A stretch of DNA of 64,000 nucleotides, taken from contig JAVHJL010000008.1 in the NCBI GenBank assembly GCA_036971715.1, forward strand, positions 2,418,001-2,482,000, given 5' to 3'. Under the pieces are notes generated by a model. That model made no database searches. It worked only from the letters and a program-made list of their open reading frames with translations, and was not told the DNA's origin. This DNA comes from Arthrobotrys musiformis (Eukaryota > Ascomycota > Orbiliomycetes > Orbiliales > Orbiliaceae). Numbering within the stretch: the first letter of the stretch is position 1; every line of letters begins with the position of its first letter. Of this stretch, positions 1 to 14,290 are shown piece after piece. The translations under genes were made by a program, and so were the position numbers.

Positions 1-820
1 AGATATCGTAACGTTGTTCGAAGAATACCTATAACTAGCTGCTGCAGTGATTTGTCTTTGCGGATCAGTGATGCACTGTTCGAGCAGATTTACCTTATTG
101 TTGTGCAGGAGATCTCGAAACAAAGTCGATGATGTTCACTTTGACACGAAAATCAGTAAACTTGGTGCAGAGAAGAAAGATGGTCAGGAACAAGAGTCGG
201 GATCCGTGTCTATCCCACCGACTTAAGTATTTATTCTAGCGACGAATTCACCGCTTTTGTGTGCCATCTTTCTTTCTGCTCAGCCTTAAGCCCTACGCCC
301 TACGCCCTATTGAACTGATATTCCTCTTCATTTTGAGTGCGATAATTGCGACAATCCTGTCTTCGACGACGTTGATTCGAGGGGATCATTCACGTTTGGA
401 TAAATCACTGACAATCGACAACGTTGCGAGAGCGTGGTTGAGAGGTAACGCCGCCGCTGGCCTCGGGAGATCGCTGGCCAAATGCGGGCTCTCCCCGAAC
501 CACAGAACGCCACCCCGGTCAACAACACAAGCAGCACCCGAACAACCCCGGGGCCTCGACCAGCCCCCACAACTGCAGGTCTAAATTAGAGAGATGCTGA
601 GATATCTCGCCAAGTACCTAAGTGAAGCTTATGGGACGACTGTCCGTTTCCCCAGAGCACTAAGGGAAAAGTTTAATATTATAGATGGTGGGGAATCAGT
701 AATTAGTATAGTCGCAAATTGTTTAGGGAGTGCATCAATGATATCAATCAGTGCGACATTCGAGGAGATGGTATGTTATTATAGTATGTATATGTCCGCT
801 GGACCATCGATGCACATAGC

Positions 821-867
821 GGTGTCTATCCTCTCCTGCATAATGGTGTCTATCATCTCCTGCATAC
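821..867. repeat. Two-copy tandem repeat of about 24 bp
   Basis: Two adjacent copies of a unit reading GGTGTCTATC(C/A)TCTCCTGCAT differ by one internal base and at the last base. There is no coding context, so it is probably a replication-slippage duplication. Confidence 0.7.
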
Positions 868-3800
868 AATGACGTTGAGGCGTTTCTACCGCCAACTAGA
901 CGTTTTTATCTAGGCTTCTTCCGGCGGGGCCGGTTCTAGTCTCGCTGCTAATTATAATTAAGCTTATAGCGTATAATATAATATAGCTCACTAGCTAGCA
1001 CGGTCTCTACCATAATATTGTACAGTTGTTGCCCAGTTTTATATTATAGGTATTTGAGTCCGCAGTTTGAGTAATTTGTTGACGGCTTGGCCCCCGGGGG
1101 TAGGTTCGGGTCGTCCCTGAAGATCAGAATTTTATGGTATTGATAGTCGATACTCGTAGGTTAATCTACCTCAAGATCTCCCTCTCGAGGGCTATCATAA
1201 TCATCCGAAAATCTAGCTCCGATGACGTGAAGGAGCCCCCAATCGGAATGCAACAACCCCGGCATGCGATAGTTACAACAATAAACACTGGAATATATAT
1301 CGTGAGTAGAGTACTTACAACTATAATATGAGAATATAGTTCCAGAGGGCGGTAGATGTCGACATTCCACCGCTAGGCTCTCTTTGATGCTGTAATATAT
1401 ACTGTCATTGCGAAGATACTTTGAAACAGTTTATTCTCATTTATTATAATAATAATTACCGGGGTATTTAACTCGATAGTATAGTGCCGTCATAAAGAAG
1501 GCTTGTAACATTCTTGATTGATTCCACAGCGGCAGATTCCTGCACTCAATTGCCGGCTTTTGTGCGGCCCTTTACACTCGCCTTTTTTTTTTTTTAACAA
1601 TGCTATGACGCTATTGTGACAGAGTCAAAGAATTTAAACTACTGGAAGGGGGAGCTAGTCGAGAAGCGACCGTAAAAGCGATATCATATGTCTTCAAGTC
1701 AATGTTGGAAACAACAATCTACAACAGCGGGAAAACCTGAATGTGTCGGCCATGATGACAATATGATGCTTGTCAACGTATGTCCTAACTAGCTATGACA
1801 GTGCCGGATCGAACTAACAGATCCAACCCACGCTTTCCGAACGGAAAACTAGAACGAGATCGAAAAGGGTATCTTACGGAATACTATCACCAAAAAAGCC
1901 GCTCTCTAACTCCGCTGCATGAAATCCTGTTTTCTCTCATACAGGTTCCGAATGAGAAAAAGAGACAGCCCACGTCCAAAAAGAGTCGCTGCACCCCAAT
2001 ATGGTTTAGTCATCTGTCCCAATCCCGGTTGACCGAACGCCACCATTGCTGAATCTTGACTAGGCGTCGTCCGAATCCAGCGCTTTCGCCAAGAGAAAAA
2101 CTGGAGGGTTGTGAGCGAGAACACTCGAAATCTGGTGGCTTGCCGCTAGCAGGGATTGCAGGCGATCGTTCGGGTAATGATCTGCAGCTACGATACAGAC
2201 CCTGGACTCTTAGACCCCTACAGATATTACAGGACAGCAAAGGCTTGGCGCCCTTCACAGCAGAATGGACATGTCCAAGGCGAGGAAGACTTTAATATCG
2301 GAGGAAGATTAATGAACCCGTGTTAATTCTGCGAGGTGCCGTGGTTTGAAGATGACTTTTTTGCTGCTGTAACATGGTTTGGAAATTTCCATGGATATGT
2401 ATGTAAGTGCATACAGAAATGGAACTGCAATACACCTATTGGATGGACGATGTTCATGTTCAATCGACTGTCCCGAAGACTTGGTAATAACACCACATTG
2501 TCCGAAGGCAAACAAGGAATGTTAGCTGAGTGAGGAGGCTCAGTCTTCAGGCAACAGGATCACAAACTATCACCGCCGCCGTGATCAGTGGTGCCCGAAC
2601 GCGTTTGCTTTGTCTTTGGTCCATTTGTGAATTATGAGACGGTTTGTCTGTTGGTTGTGGTTATCTCTAGCTCCAGCGCTTCGACATTTGATTTCCATAT
2701 CAAATACTTGTCTTGCAAAGCGCTTGGCAGCAGGAAAAATCCGCAGCATTAGATAATGTATCATGCAGGTCATTATAAGGTTAAGGGCCTGGACCCGGAT
2801 GAAAAGGCGATATCTGCCCCATTTTTTGTGACTTTACATCTTGTGTGTGCTCAGTAGCTTCGTTTTTAAGCTTCAGATCTTGGGCTACTGCAAGCCTCAA
2901 AACGCCTCGCAGGAAATAGATCCCGAGGTCATAGCAACTTTAACCCCCCTCGGCTCAAAGCACACAGCCTGCGAGATCTATGTAGCTAGTTCTGGAGAAG
3001 AGTTGAAACTTTGTGACGACAATGATGAAATATGAACCACTCGGGCTAAGGGTCCTTAGAGTTTTCGGAGCTAAGGCACGGCCGGGTGGGGGATTGCCCA
3101 AAATGATTCGGCGACGGAGCAAACGAAGCAAACGAAGCAAGGGCGCGGGGCTGCTTCGGCGTAAGTCAGATGGCTCATCGACGCTTTTAAATTTTTTTTC
3201 GGGGCTAAGACGTTGAAACATTTTAGTTTTGTATGTATGTACATGTATGTACGGTACATTTGTTTGCATCATTAGCCCGATATCTGAGCCTTCGAAGTTG
3301 TGGAGAAAGCAAGGGACCACATCACCAGGTTTTACACCCCGTAAAAAATAATTCATGTACGATTGCAGTTTTTCCGCATTATTATATCGGTTGCTTCTAC
3401 CTGAGCGCTTTGCAAGATATCTTTCATTAGAAGACTACGAGATGGGTGGCACGGCATATCAGGCCCACCATGGTCTATAGCCCATTGCATCCAAATTCTG
3501 TCGAATGTCCCGAGCCTTCACAGGGCCTAACCCGAACCCGGCGCACAACAGCGTCTGTCCCCGGAGAAGAAGCTCATGATGTTTCTTTCTTACAAATTTA
3601 GCCTTCTTCGCTAAGCTACAAGATCCATAAAACCTTCATTTCAAGGGCGGATGGGGCTTGCTTTAGGCTAACGATTAACGAGACGCCAGCTTTCTTGTCC
3701 CTTATTCAAACCTGTTGAACTTATGCGACAGCCTAATAAACATGACGTATCAAAATCCATAAAACGTCCTCCCGAACGCGCTCGCTACGCTACTGCCTTG

Positions 3801-4355
3801 CGGGTGATAGACAATAAACCAATTTTCCGAACCAATGGTAAATTCGATACTCTCAATCTCACGTGCTTTAGGCCTTCTTGCTTGTGAAATAATAAGTGAG
3901 TACATATAAAGCTATTGTATTATAGTTTAGTTAGTATCCACTATTTAATTGCAATCAAACGCAATGAAATCTAAAAGTCGAGGTTTTGAAAGAGGCAAGG
4001 AGGTAATACAGCCGTTTCAGCGCGAAAGTGAGAAGAATGCGCGTTGCTGCCTGGCCACGGGCGAAATTGCATCAGAGGCATACTGAGTAATAAGTCCAAT
4101 AATCTGTATTTTCTCCCCGATACCCGTTATTACACGTTGAACTATTTTCCTATTCGCCCAGTAGAGCTGGCGATGTCTTTCAATGAGAAGGGGCGGGTTC
4201 GTCGCGTTTCAGGTTTTTTTTTGCTACGCTGATTGGCAATATTCCGCATTTCGGAAGCCCACAAGCCTTCCGCACCCTCGTCAGCTTGCCGTCCATCGCG
4301 ATTCATGGTTATCCATGGCTCTATTTCACGGACTTTGCCTCCGGACCACAAAAAT

Positions 4356-4385
4356 TAGTGCGGTGGATTGCAAGCCACCGCACTA
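4356..4385. repeat. Perfect 11-bp inverted repeat (hairpin)
   Basis: TAGTGCGGTGG and CCACCGCACTA flank the 8-nt spacer ATTGCAAG. The stem is a perfect 11 bp. There is no T-tract after it and no gene end beside it, so its role is unknown. Confidence 0.8.
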
Positions 4386-7300
4386 GAGATCAAGTGATTT
4401 AATACTCTTTGTGGAGTGGAGTACTCGAGTTCGAATGTTCTGTGCGGCACTCAACTCTCGGCAGTACCTTTCATGCATCTGTCCGTATGTCTCTTTGCAT
4501 GTCGACTGCCGGACTCCCTCCGCCTTCCCTAGCGTCAGAAAAATGCACAATGATGATGATGATCCCCTGCCGTCTACATACGTTTCGTAATAGAACGGTA
4601 GATTCTGCACGGGTTCCCGTCGGTATAACCAAAGCGGTAACACCTCCTAGCAGCTTCGTCGACATGCATTAGAACGAGACGGCATAGACGCAAAGAAAAG
4701 GAATTAGAACGGACGGAGGCTCAAAAAAGCTCTAGATCTTCGACTACAACGTTCTTTCGCCGCTTCATAACGTCGACTTTTTCTCAATTCTCTTTCTCTA
4801 TTGGACCTTCGGGTCGGTTCATTTCACCAGTTTTCTCAGGTCCTGCTGCAGCGCTGCTGGATGTAGCAGTCGACACCTTTCCCAGCAGGGGCAACGCGCG
4901 ACAAAGTGGAGCCCCGGTCTAACAATGCATCGACGGAAAACAAGACCAGATCTAAGAATAACAATTTGGCTCTGCAGGAAAACGCCCCTCTGACATCGAC
5001 ATACATACATAGGCTAAAATCGAGAAACAAGATTAAATTGTGTATCCACGGATGTCGGGCAGCCTCAAGCGAACGTTTAGCGTTCGTATCGATACCCGAC
5101 TCGAATGATATTGGTCAATATTTGTCTCCACGGACCCACTTTTGTCTAAGAAGTGTCTAAGAACCTCGAGCGAGCAAGCAATCAAATCGACCTCCAAGCT
5201 ACAAATCAATGTGTGGAGAAGACACCGTTTAAAGTTCATCTGCAGGTGATTTCGTACCCTGAGTTGTGCATGTACTAAAATGCTTGCAAAAGAAACTCTC
5301 GAAATCTCGAACGTCCTGATCAATTGACAAGGCCTGTCTTTTCAAGAAAGTCCTTCAAATTCTCCGCCCCTAAGACGCTTCGCCAGACTAGCTCCCAAGC
5401 CCTAATCCAAGACCATATTTCGATGTCTTGAGACATTACAACGCGAAGAAGTGGTAACTGGCAGGGAATCGATGATTGAACAAACCCCTTGAAACGCTGC
5501 GAATTCCCAAATCGCTCTCGCTACAAAAGCTTGCCGGCAAGGGATATGCTTCCATGACGTCATGGATTTCTGCCCAGACACATAAAAAAAGAGCACCTGC
5601 ATTGGGGAACACAAGATTTCGGCAAGGGATGATGGGGGATATTTTTGTGTCGAATGCGAGGTTTTAAATGCGCTTTTGTACGCACCTCTGATACAGCGGA
5701 TAGATCACGTTGGACGACATAATCTTTTCGTGTAAATTCAAGCCTGATACGAGATGCAGCATGTTGTGTTATCGCAGCAACAGTACTGGCAAATGTAAAG
5801 TCTTGGTTGTCGTGCATTTTCTCTTTATTATTTTACTTTTATTATATTATTATTGCATCGAAACAATTGCACGAGTCAATTACAATTCTATTTTTGCTAA
5901 TCTTAAAACGGAATATGCCGCTTGAAATCTAACCAGCTTTAGAGCGGCAGATAGTCTGCGTTAGAGTGGGATGCCTAGCACTTTCGACATCGTTTTGATA
6001 TCATCCGGCATCAATATCACAAGCTTGGACTGGCACGGTGTCTTGCGGCCGCCTTTTTTTTTTCCTTTTAGACTTTAAAATTTCCTTCGCTGGCTCTACC
6101 GAAGCCACAACCGACCGGTGCGACCATGAGAGTAAATAACGGCTGGAATTTCTTTTCCACTCTCGACTAAGCCGTTTCTGATCGATCTTGAAACAGACCG
6201 ATATCATGATTAACGGCGTATTTCGTGAGCTTTCTTTGGTTCGGGGTAATTTTCCAGGTCGACGCATTCTCGATTGCCACCTTCTTTACGTTATCCCGGG
6301 TTACTGCTCGGAGATATTATTTTCTCGTGATTCTGCGGTCCAAAAAAATAAAAAAGGGTGTGATGTGGCCGACATAATTTATGTTTCTGCATGTCTTGTT
6401 ACGGATAGATGAAAGTGTGCGCCGATGCAGCAACTGGCTCCGGGGCAGGCACAGTATGCGCTCTTCTGTGGGGGAATGAAATTGGCCAATGCGCTGTGAG
6501 GTTTGAGGTCGAGGTGGTGGGCTCCACAGTTCACATTTTACAACAAATTATGTGGACAAGACATCGTAAAGGTGGTATCCACTTTTCGCTTTCCTCCATT
6601 CTCGGCTTCATACTCCTCCAGAGATTTGTACTCATCACCATGTGATCCAAGCTAATTTGAGGTAAGCTTGGAGTTTTTCTTTTCCTTCGACTCTACACTA
6701 CCTTTACTTTTTGCTTGGTCTAGACGCTTTACTGGTCCCCGATTACATACAATGGATCAAGGCGTGAGTCTTGGTTGCCTTCGTACTCGCGAGGTCCGTG
6801 AGGGTAGCGATCGACGACGCACAATAGTGGAGCACGCTGGAGGAAAGGGAGAAAATGAAGAAGAAAACCAGTTTACGAGTTTTAACGGCTGGCTTCTCAG
6901 CTATGAGTTGGTTGAGTAAGACGACTCTGATCGGTCGATAAACTAACTATCCAATACGCTCGAAAATCCATACGTCGCATTCCCTTGCCGTATGTGAGCT
7001 ATCCATGCAGGAAAATAGTGGTGCATGGATGCGGAGGAGGAGAGGAGCCGCGGGATGGCTTGGGGGGCTTTGAGCTTGTTCTTTCGGAATATGCAGACAT
7101 GCAGGATTTTTTGTTTCGGTGTTTTGTGCTTTCTCCGCCCTGCATATGCAGCGAGAGACTAGGTTGGACCTTGCTTGAGAAATGGAAGTAGGGCAACCAT
7201 TAGGAATAGTCATCCCTCTTCGTGGTTGAGGTTCCGTTAGCAGACGTGTATTACAGAGGTCTTCTTGACAGTTAGCGGAGCGGGGGAGCTCACGATTACG

Positions 7301-10300
7301 GAGGAGAAGGACGAGGAGTAGGACAGATCACCTCCTTTCCTCTCCACGTGGAGACGATTCTCACCCCTTGCAGCTGTATCGACGATCGTTCACGAATTCT
7401 CGGGGGTTTTTTTGTTGTCCCAAGCCTTCTCAACGTCGCTGATCATGCATCCGTCTCACGATATCTGTACCCCTTATGTGAATTGACGCGAGGGGCACTT
7501 TCTAGACTAGATTGTTTGACGTGTAAAATGTACTATGTACTGTGCCCTTGTGCAACCTCCGTTAACGACTATGCGTTTTCCGGCGCAATGCTGTGGATTA
7601 GATGTGATAGGGAAGGGATTGTCGGGCTGTAGGTAGCCAAGATGAGGTCCCTAGTCTGGTCCGTGCCATTGTTGAGGACTTTGACGGTGCTTTAACTAGA
7701 TGTCTATACTCTATTGATTTGATTGGGCTAGGCTATAGGTGTTAGGAACACCTTTCACCTCGCGCCATCTTGGATCGATACCAACTATCTGTTGGGTTAA
7801 CCTGGGTGGTAAGGCCTTACATTGCTAACATTCAATTGATCAAGTTTCGCTAGTTCTCATTTCTATCACATTCATGTGTGTACAAATCACAAGTCCGGAC
7901 ATGAACAGCTGTTCACGTTCGAGCGTTGCATTTTAACAATGGAACGTTGCATTGGGGGGTACTGATAGAAACCAATCCTTTCTATAATTCTATTGTATCA
8001 TTTAGAACGTGAATTCACACTAGTTTTGGATCACTACTACATTAGACGTTCTGGGTACTAGACGATAGACGACTAAATTTTTGGTTATCTTATCTATCGC
8101 ATCCACCCTCCCACGTGGCAGACATAATCTCGACATACCCTTCACGCGAGAGCACGCATAATAACACGAGGTTTCATAAATTTAACACATCATGCAGAGA
8201 TCAATGCGATATCTCCAACGCATGAAACTGTCAAATAGGCTTTGTGAAACCCTCGATACGGCATCCCGCAATTCACAGTTGAAAGACATTTATGCGAATG
8301 AAATTTGGGGGGGTTTTCCATACAGGGCCTCGAAAACCGGCCCGGTATGCGAGGGATACGGAGGTGTAGCGGGGAGAATGCTTGGGTTGCTGGCGTGCGC
8401 GGTGTATACCGGTATATAGATCTTGTAGGGGCTAGCATCAGGGTTGAAGTTATTCACGGGGGCTATCCGTGCAGTATTTTCAAACGAAAATTGAACGTCG
8501 ATATGCATGTCTTGACATGCCATATATAGAAGTTACAGATCTGAAACACCGGCAGTCCCGCGGTGTTGATGCTTAGGAATCACGATAAACCTCAGTCAGG
8601 AAGTTGAATCGGTTTGATGTTTAGAGATATTCGAGAAATTTTAAAAAGCGTAAATTTCCGTTTCTCTTATCCGGGATATAGAGTCTTCGGTATTTTAACC
8701 TTTGGAGGTAAATGAGTCGAGGAATAATTAGGAGGTTAAAGGATTCATGAAATTAAACTTCGACTTTGACCAACACGAGGTTAATCTACCTGAGGTACCT
8801 GGATAAGGGTTGAGCGGTGAGGTTGTAGGCTTCTAGGGTCATACATGTGGCCTTAGCCCTCGTGATAAAGTTTCTTGAATAGTCCAGTCTTGGGTGCCCT
8901 GCAGTGACCATGGTCGTTCTAGAACCGCTCGAACGTCAGCACCCGAGCTTCCTAAAGCCTACCGACGACAATTTCAAGAGTACGATCGTGAAACTCTTAC
9001 AGCGGTAGTCGCCGGTATGTATCCTCATTTAGTCGTATTTTCCTCGCAAAATGTAATGAACTTCGCGGCGCTATGCGGGAATGCTATAGCGCAAGCTGTA
9101 TATCCAAGGGATCTTGTCAACCTGCGTTGCGAATTCCACTATGTTGACCACTAGGGTTGTTGGAGGCTAGGGTAATGAGAATGATTTCGGGGTAGAAGAG
9201 TGCGATGGGTGCTAGAATGTGGGCCCATAATGAGTGAATTTACTTTTATATCGTACACGTGGGGTTGGGGGCAAAGATCTGTGGCATGGGGCAGGTTTGA
9301 GGTGTGTACCCCTTCACGGTCTTTTGCTCTGAGGACTTCTACTGATCCTCAGGACTCTTTTTACAAAGATTCCACATAAACAGACTCTATGCGAACTCCC
9401 TTTGCATAATCGGGCTCAATCCTTTTACAGATTTCGATAACTAGCCTCGAGCTCGAGGGGCACGAACTTATAGATACCTGCAACTATCCAGGTGAATAAT
9501 GAGAAAATCCTTCAAAAGTTAGCATACTCTTAGAATTTGGGATTTCTGTTAGGCTCCACGCTGAGAATAGTGGATAGAGAAGGATTTGGATCAATCAAAA
9601 ATCAAATAATGCCGTGCGGGACATATTCTGGGGGTGTTGGGGCGGGGTGTGGGTCTGAGGAGGCGAGCCTCGAATTTTTGCGTTGAATCCCTAAAATCCA
9701 ACAAATCAGGTGGGTATGGCAGCATAGGCATGTCAGTCCGCATCGATAAAATCTGGCATGTGAGCACGATCCTGTGAACGGGTGGACCCTTATATAAAGT
9801 CGCTGCTACCATGGCTATGCTTCTTCTTTTATTTTTTTTTATTTTTTCGCGCCTTGGGAGGTTTTGTTGGGGATGGCGCAGATGTATGTATTTTGAAGGT
9901 GCTGGCTCTTGCATCTCGAGTTCTCGTGATGAGGGGGGCCTTAGAGAAGTTACGCTTGCAGCCTTATTAAGCACTCTGTTTCGCCGCAAATATTGTAATT
10001 CCAAATTTAGTTTTGCCCTAGATTTCGCCTGAGGGATAGGTTCATTTGTAAAACAGTGCGTGAATGCGAATCGGGCCGTTGATCTCCCAGCTGGCCTCGA
10101 AAGGAGTCCTCTCCTCTTGACCCCACGCGCCTTAGGCCTGAATTATAACCAAAGGCCTATTGAGGATATCAGACCCAAATACATGTAGCCTTGCTCTCGG
10201 TACATATACCAAACCTGACTAATATGGCAACCATCAGGATAGACGGCTTCGGTATCTCGATATGCAAGATTACTCGCCTCTCCCCGCATCCGTCGATGGG

Positions 10301-10999
10301 GTCCATTTATTGTCGCTGACGCTGCCTTTCCCACCTATCAATATTTTTGTTCGAGAGTGGTCTTACTCGAGCCCCACCTCCGTCATCTAGCACAAAAACT
10401 CGACGACAAACGTCATGGGTTGGGAGAAAAGGCGGTACCTGCGGGAAATGATATCACGGGAGCTCATAGATCCAGGAAAACGTATCCCATCCTAAGAAAT
10501 CCCAGGTGTATCTTCCCAGCTACTTTGCAGCAGTTGAGTACAGGCTGCCCTGCATATGACTCGATGACTCCCACCAAGGTTTCTAAAGTGCCCTCCGCCG
10601 GGTGGTGGACGTACCACGACCGGACAAAACCACGGCTTCTTTGGCCCCTCTTTCCTTTCTTCTAAGATGGCACAGCATCCAGGCTTCGAAAGAATGCGAT
10701 CCTCACCAGCCGCCTAAGCGGCCAGTCCCACAGGAATATCTGAGTATCAACAAGATAGTCGTTTAGGACCCTCACGCGGCCCGCTCATACGCAGGTACGA
10801 TTTTTCAGGCCACCTGAGAAAGGCTGACGGCATCAGGGGGCTCTGCTCTGAGCCCGACGAAGTGGAGGGTGTTTGGTCTGATTTTTTCTACGCTTTTGGC
10901 CAGGTCTTTCCTGACATCGGCTGTCGCTGTCTCTTCTCTGTCTAGCTCCTTTGGCTAGCTTCTCCTTCTTCTTCCTTTCGATTCTGGTAAACGTATTCT

Positions 11000-11533
11000 A
11001 ATTAATAACACCAGCACCCTTCCAGTCAGCGTCTTTGAAAGCCTCAGTCAGAATCTTCACCTCCGCTTCTCCCCTGTTCGATACGTACATTTCACGCAAC
11101 ATTGACATCTCGGCACTTCACAACCTCGAATCTCAATATCTCTCGCGATCTGGCCGTTTTGGGTGGGATTCCGGTGGCTGTCCAAGTACGTCATATAAAG
11201 AGTGACCTTTCCAACGTCAAGTGTTCTGGCCGGCAACACATCCCACTTCTCGAATCTTCTTCAACCTCTTGACCCTGCCAACCACCAACCACAAGCTGAC
11301 ATCTATCTCTCTCCACCATCACCCCAGTTATCGATATCACCACCATCACCCAAATCCCCCGAAAGCCCCTCTGAGCTCCCAGCTATCACTTCTGGCCTTC
11401 AGATCTCCCAAAAAAAGGCTCTTCGGTGCTTCCGACTTACTGCACTATCCGCGAATAGCTGGAACCCCGCATTCCATCCGGAGACGATTCTTATCATTAT
11501 CGGCAGCTGTAGCTGCTTTGTACGGCCGAAACC
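11000..11533 (+). promoter_or_regulatory. Pyrimidine-rich upstream region of the RING-like protein gene
   Basis: The stretch before the ATG at 11534 is rich in C and T on the coding strand, with runs such as CTCCACCATCACCCC. This is common in promoters and 5' leaders of filamentous fungal genes. No convincing TATA box is seen, and the transcription start cannot be located. Confidence 0.4.
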
Positions 11534-14290
11534 ATGTCGTACCGGGGCGGGGAGTACGGCCATGGCGGCTATCACCAAGACATGCCAGTAGCCCAGCTCG
11601 GAGATATGATTGATCCGGAAGAGTTCCCTAATGTGGCTCAGCATCTGCAATCTCTACATATCTCCCACCCAGGCTCTTCATCAGGTTCAACGGGCTACCC
11701 AGAAGACGGTGCTCGACATATCTATGTTGATTCATCTACCGGGAACCATTACTACACAAACGAAACACCCAGCTCGATAGCAACTTATTCCGGATATGGG
11801 TACATTCAGGCTCCGGAATCGAGCTCTAATGCTCCTCACGCATTTGCAGGTGCCATGAGAGCTCCTGTTAATGCCAGTTTTAGTCATGGTATGGGTTATT
11901 TTGATGCCAGTTGGCCTACTTCTCCCCCTCCCGCTCCTCCCCTTCAGACCATTCCCTACTCTTTAAACGCGCCCTACACTAGCCCTGTCCATAACAAACG
12001 CTACTCGACCATGACGACACCAAGCACGCCGTCTACCTATGGACGTCCTTTCTCTGCTCTTGGAAACGGGACACCTCAGTCGACTACGAGTGCTTATCCG
12101 CCGCCAACTCCTTTATCTCTCCCCCCTCCATCTCCTGCTGTTTCATCATCGACTTCAAGTTCTACCAAGCAATCATCCTTCCAGCCGACGAGACGCTTTA
12201 GTTACGATGATGGAGGTCATTCGTCCCAATACCTTACGAATGTCTCCAAGAAATACCAGGACTTCATGCAATCGTTCTCGAATGGAATCGAAGGTACGTC
12301 TATGGCAATTGCCTCTGATTTAGGATTCAACACGAAAACCAGAAGCGACTTTAGACGAATCCTTCGATTTGCATGTTGCTACGCTCCTGATGTACTAAGC
12401 TTTCTCTGGCTCGAAGTCTTTTTCTTCTTGGGAATTATTATCACGTCTTCCCATTTCGAACTATCTTCTAAAATTTCGGAACCATACATGTGGACTGATT
12501 TGGTTTTTTGATATATAGGACGGGATAGATATGAACCGAGCCAAGATTCGGATTACGAACATCGTGGTAGGCGGCCTACTTACTACCGACCATCTGGGGA
12601 TGGTTACATTACTCCTGGGGCCAATATTCCACGAACTTCAACTAAAACCCCTGGGCCCGGTGGCGAGCTTGCTACAAGGCGAGGGACGATTGCTGCCATC
12701 CACCAACCGCGCCCGCCGAATTCACGACACAGTTCATCTGAGAGCGGCGATGCTGAACCAACTTACCGCCCGGGCAGTCAGTATGACGATTACAATAGAA
12801 ATGGTCGCCCGAAGGGAAAGTCCAGGCCCAATTCCTTCTCTTTTCCACGACCGACAGACTCAGAGCCGAACTTTTCAGCGAGGTATCCCTTCGTACCAGA
12901 TCTTGACCCAAGATCCTCGACTGGATCTTTAGGCAATGCCGGAATAAGGTACAACCCACCGGCTGTCCTGCATCAGCCGGGCGGGGGGTACTACAAGCCA
13001 TACGATTCGCCATCTGGTCCGGCAGTTATCAATCCTGGCGGCCGGGCACCGAGATATTACGTCCAATCTTCTCAGCCGATTGAAAACTATTACCCTCAGA
13101 TAGCAGATGAACGGGACAGGTCTAGTTTTGACGCTCAAAGACAAAGGGCGCGATCAAAAAGCAGGTATCGTCCACGAACTCCTGGGCCCGAAGACCGGAC
13201 GTCGGCATCCGAAGATGATAGATATAAAGTAGGCCTTGTTAAAAGCAGACCTAGCTCACCGTCATCTTCGCAACAACGAGGCAAGTCAAGAAGGAGACGG
13301 GATTCACCTTCTCCAGGGGCCTATCGTGCAAAATCTCGTATGAGATCTAAATCCCGCCCACGCCCGGAGATTATTCAACCCACCAGGCCTCTCCATGGAG
13401 ATTCGCCTATTAGGCCAAGTACACCCGGATCCGCTAGGCCAAAAACACCGATGCCAGGAGGTTCTGCGGCTATTGATGCCGAAGCCATAAGGAGGACAGA
13501 AGCCGAGCGGCTAGAACGCGAAGCAACACGACAAGAAAGAGATCGACTGGCACAAGAAATATACGAATCTATGGAACGGATAAGCTTAGAGTCAGAAGCT
13601 TCACAGCCGCGGAACAACGAAAAGGATCATTATGGTTTCACAGAGGCACAATATCAAAACTACCACCCAAGGCCAAAACCTCGCGGGAAATCTCGTCCTC
13701 GCGACCACCAACACTCTCGAAGCACTAGCAATGAACGGAGTGAGAGGGATAGTCTAAAGGAGAAACTTAGGAAAGATCGAGAGTGGCCTAAGGATAACGA
13801 ATCAGAGAGGGAGAAAGAGCGGAACAAAGCCGAAGAGTATGAGAAGGAACTGAATAGAGATAGAGATAGAGCGAAGGAGAGAGAGCGTCGTGAGAAGGCT
13901 CGCGACGAAACCCTGGCGAAATTGAAGTCAGAGGCGCCTCCAAAGGTGACTGACCCTGCGCTCGCGAACCCTATGGTCGAAAACCTTAACATGCCAGGGC
14001 GCAACACCCGTGAACGCGCGGGGGTTCAACCTGGACAAACTTTTATTCGACCTGATCTTCTATGCGCCATGAGATCGCTGAAGCTCTGCGTCGTCGAGCA
14101 CGACCCGGGCGACAGTCATGCACACAATCAACTTTTACGATTAGACTGCGGCCATGGGTTCCACGAAGATTGTTTGCGAAGCGCGGTGTCTAGCAGGGAA
14201 AGAATCCCGCTAGCTCAAGTTGACTTGGAGGCGGATAAGCTCTGGTGTGAGAGATGTAGGGGTACTTTTGGCAAAAAGGCTGGAAGGTAA
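11534..14290 (+). CDS. Low-complexity protein with C-terminal RING-like zinc-binding domain
   Basis: Two exons (11534-12293, 12519-14290) are joined across a 225-bp intron with donor GTACGT and acceptor ATATATAG. The frame continues exactly and gives 843 residues. Residues 61-79 (RHIYVDSSTGNHYYTNETP) resemble half a WW domain. The middle is rich in Ser, Pro, Tyr and Arg. A strongly charged E/R/K stretch that probably forms a coiled coil precedes the last 80 residues. The C-terminus has C769, C777, C797, H799, H802, C805, C830 and C833, which matches a RING-H2 layout except that the first pair is C-x7-C instead of C-x2-C. An E3 ubiquitin-ligase role is possible but the RING is atypical. The ATG sits in a good context (ACCATG). 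The internal stop-free frame and perfect splice phase make the gene model strong; the function is uncertain. Confidence 0.85.

Larger units (their letters stand above)
1..11000. other. Gene-poor left flank
   Basis: No reading frame in this stretch joins across plausible introns into a recognisable or compositionally convincing protein. The open frames are short, overlap on both strands and end in arbitrary sequence. I saw no rRNA, no clear tRNA (no paired A and B boxes in a foldable context), no reverse transcriptase, integrase or transposase motif, and no long terminal repeat. Only small structures stand out: a 23-24 bp tandem duplication near 821-867, an 11-bp inverted repeat at 4356-4385 and short homopolymer runs. 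Decayed repeats, or genes with many very short exons, could still be hidden here. Confidence 0.5.

Noticed and set aside
1..11000. Retrotransposon or DNA transposon in the gene-poor left flank
   Set aside because: No catalytic motifs, long terminal repeats or matched inverted ends were found by eye. Decayed copies cannot be excluded.
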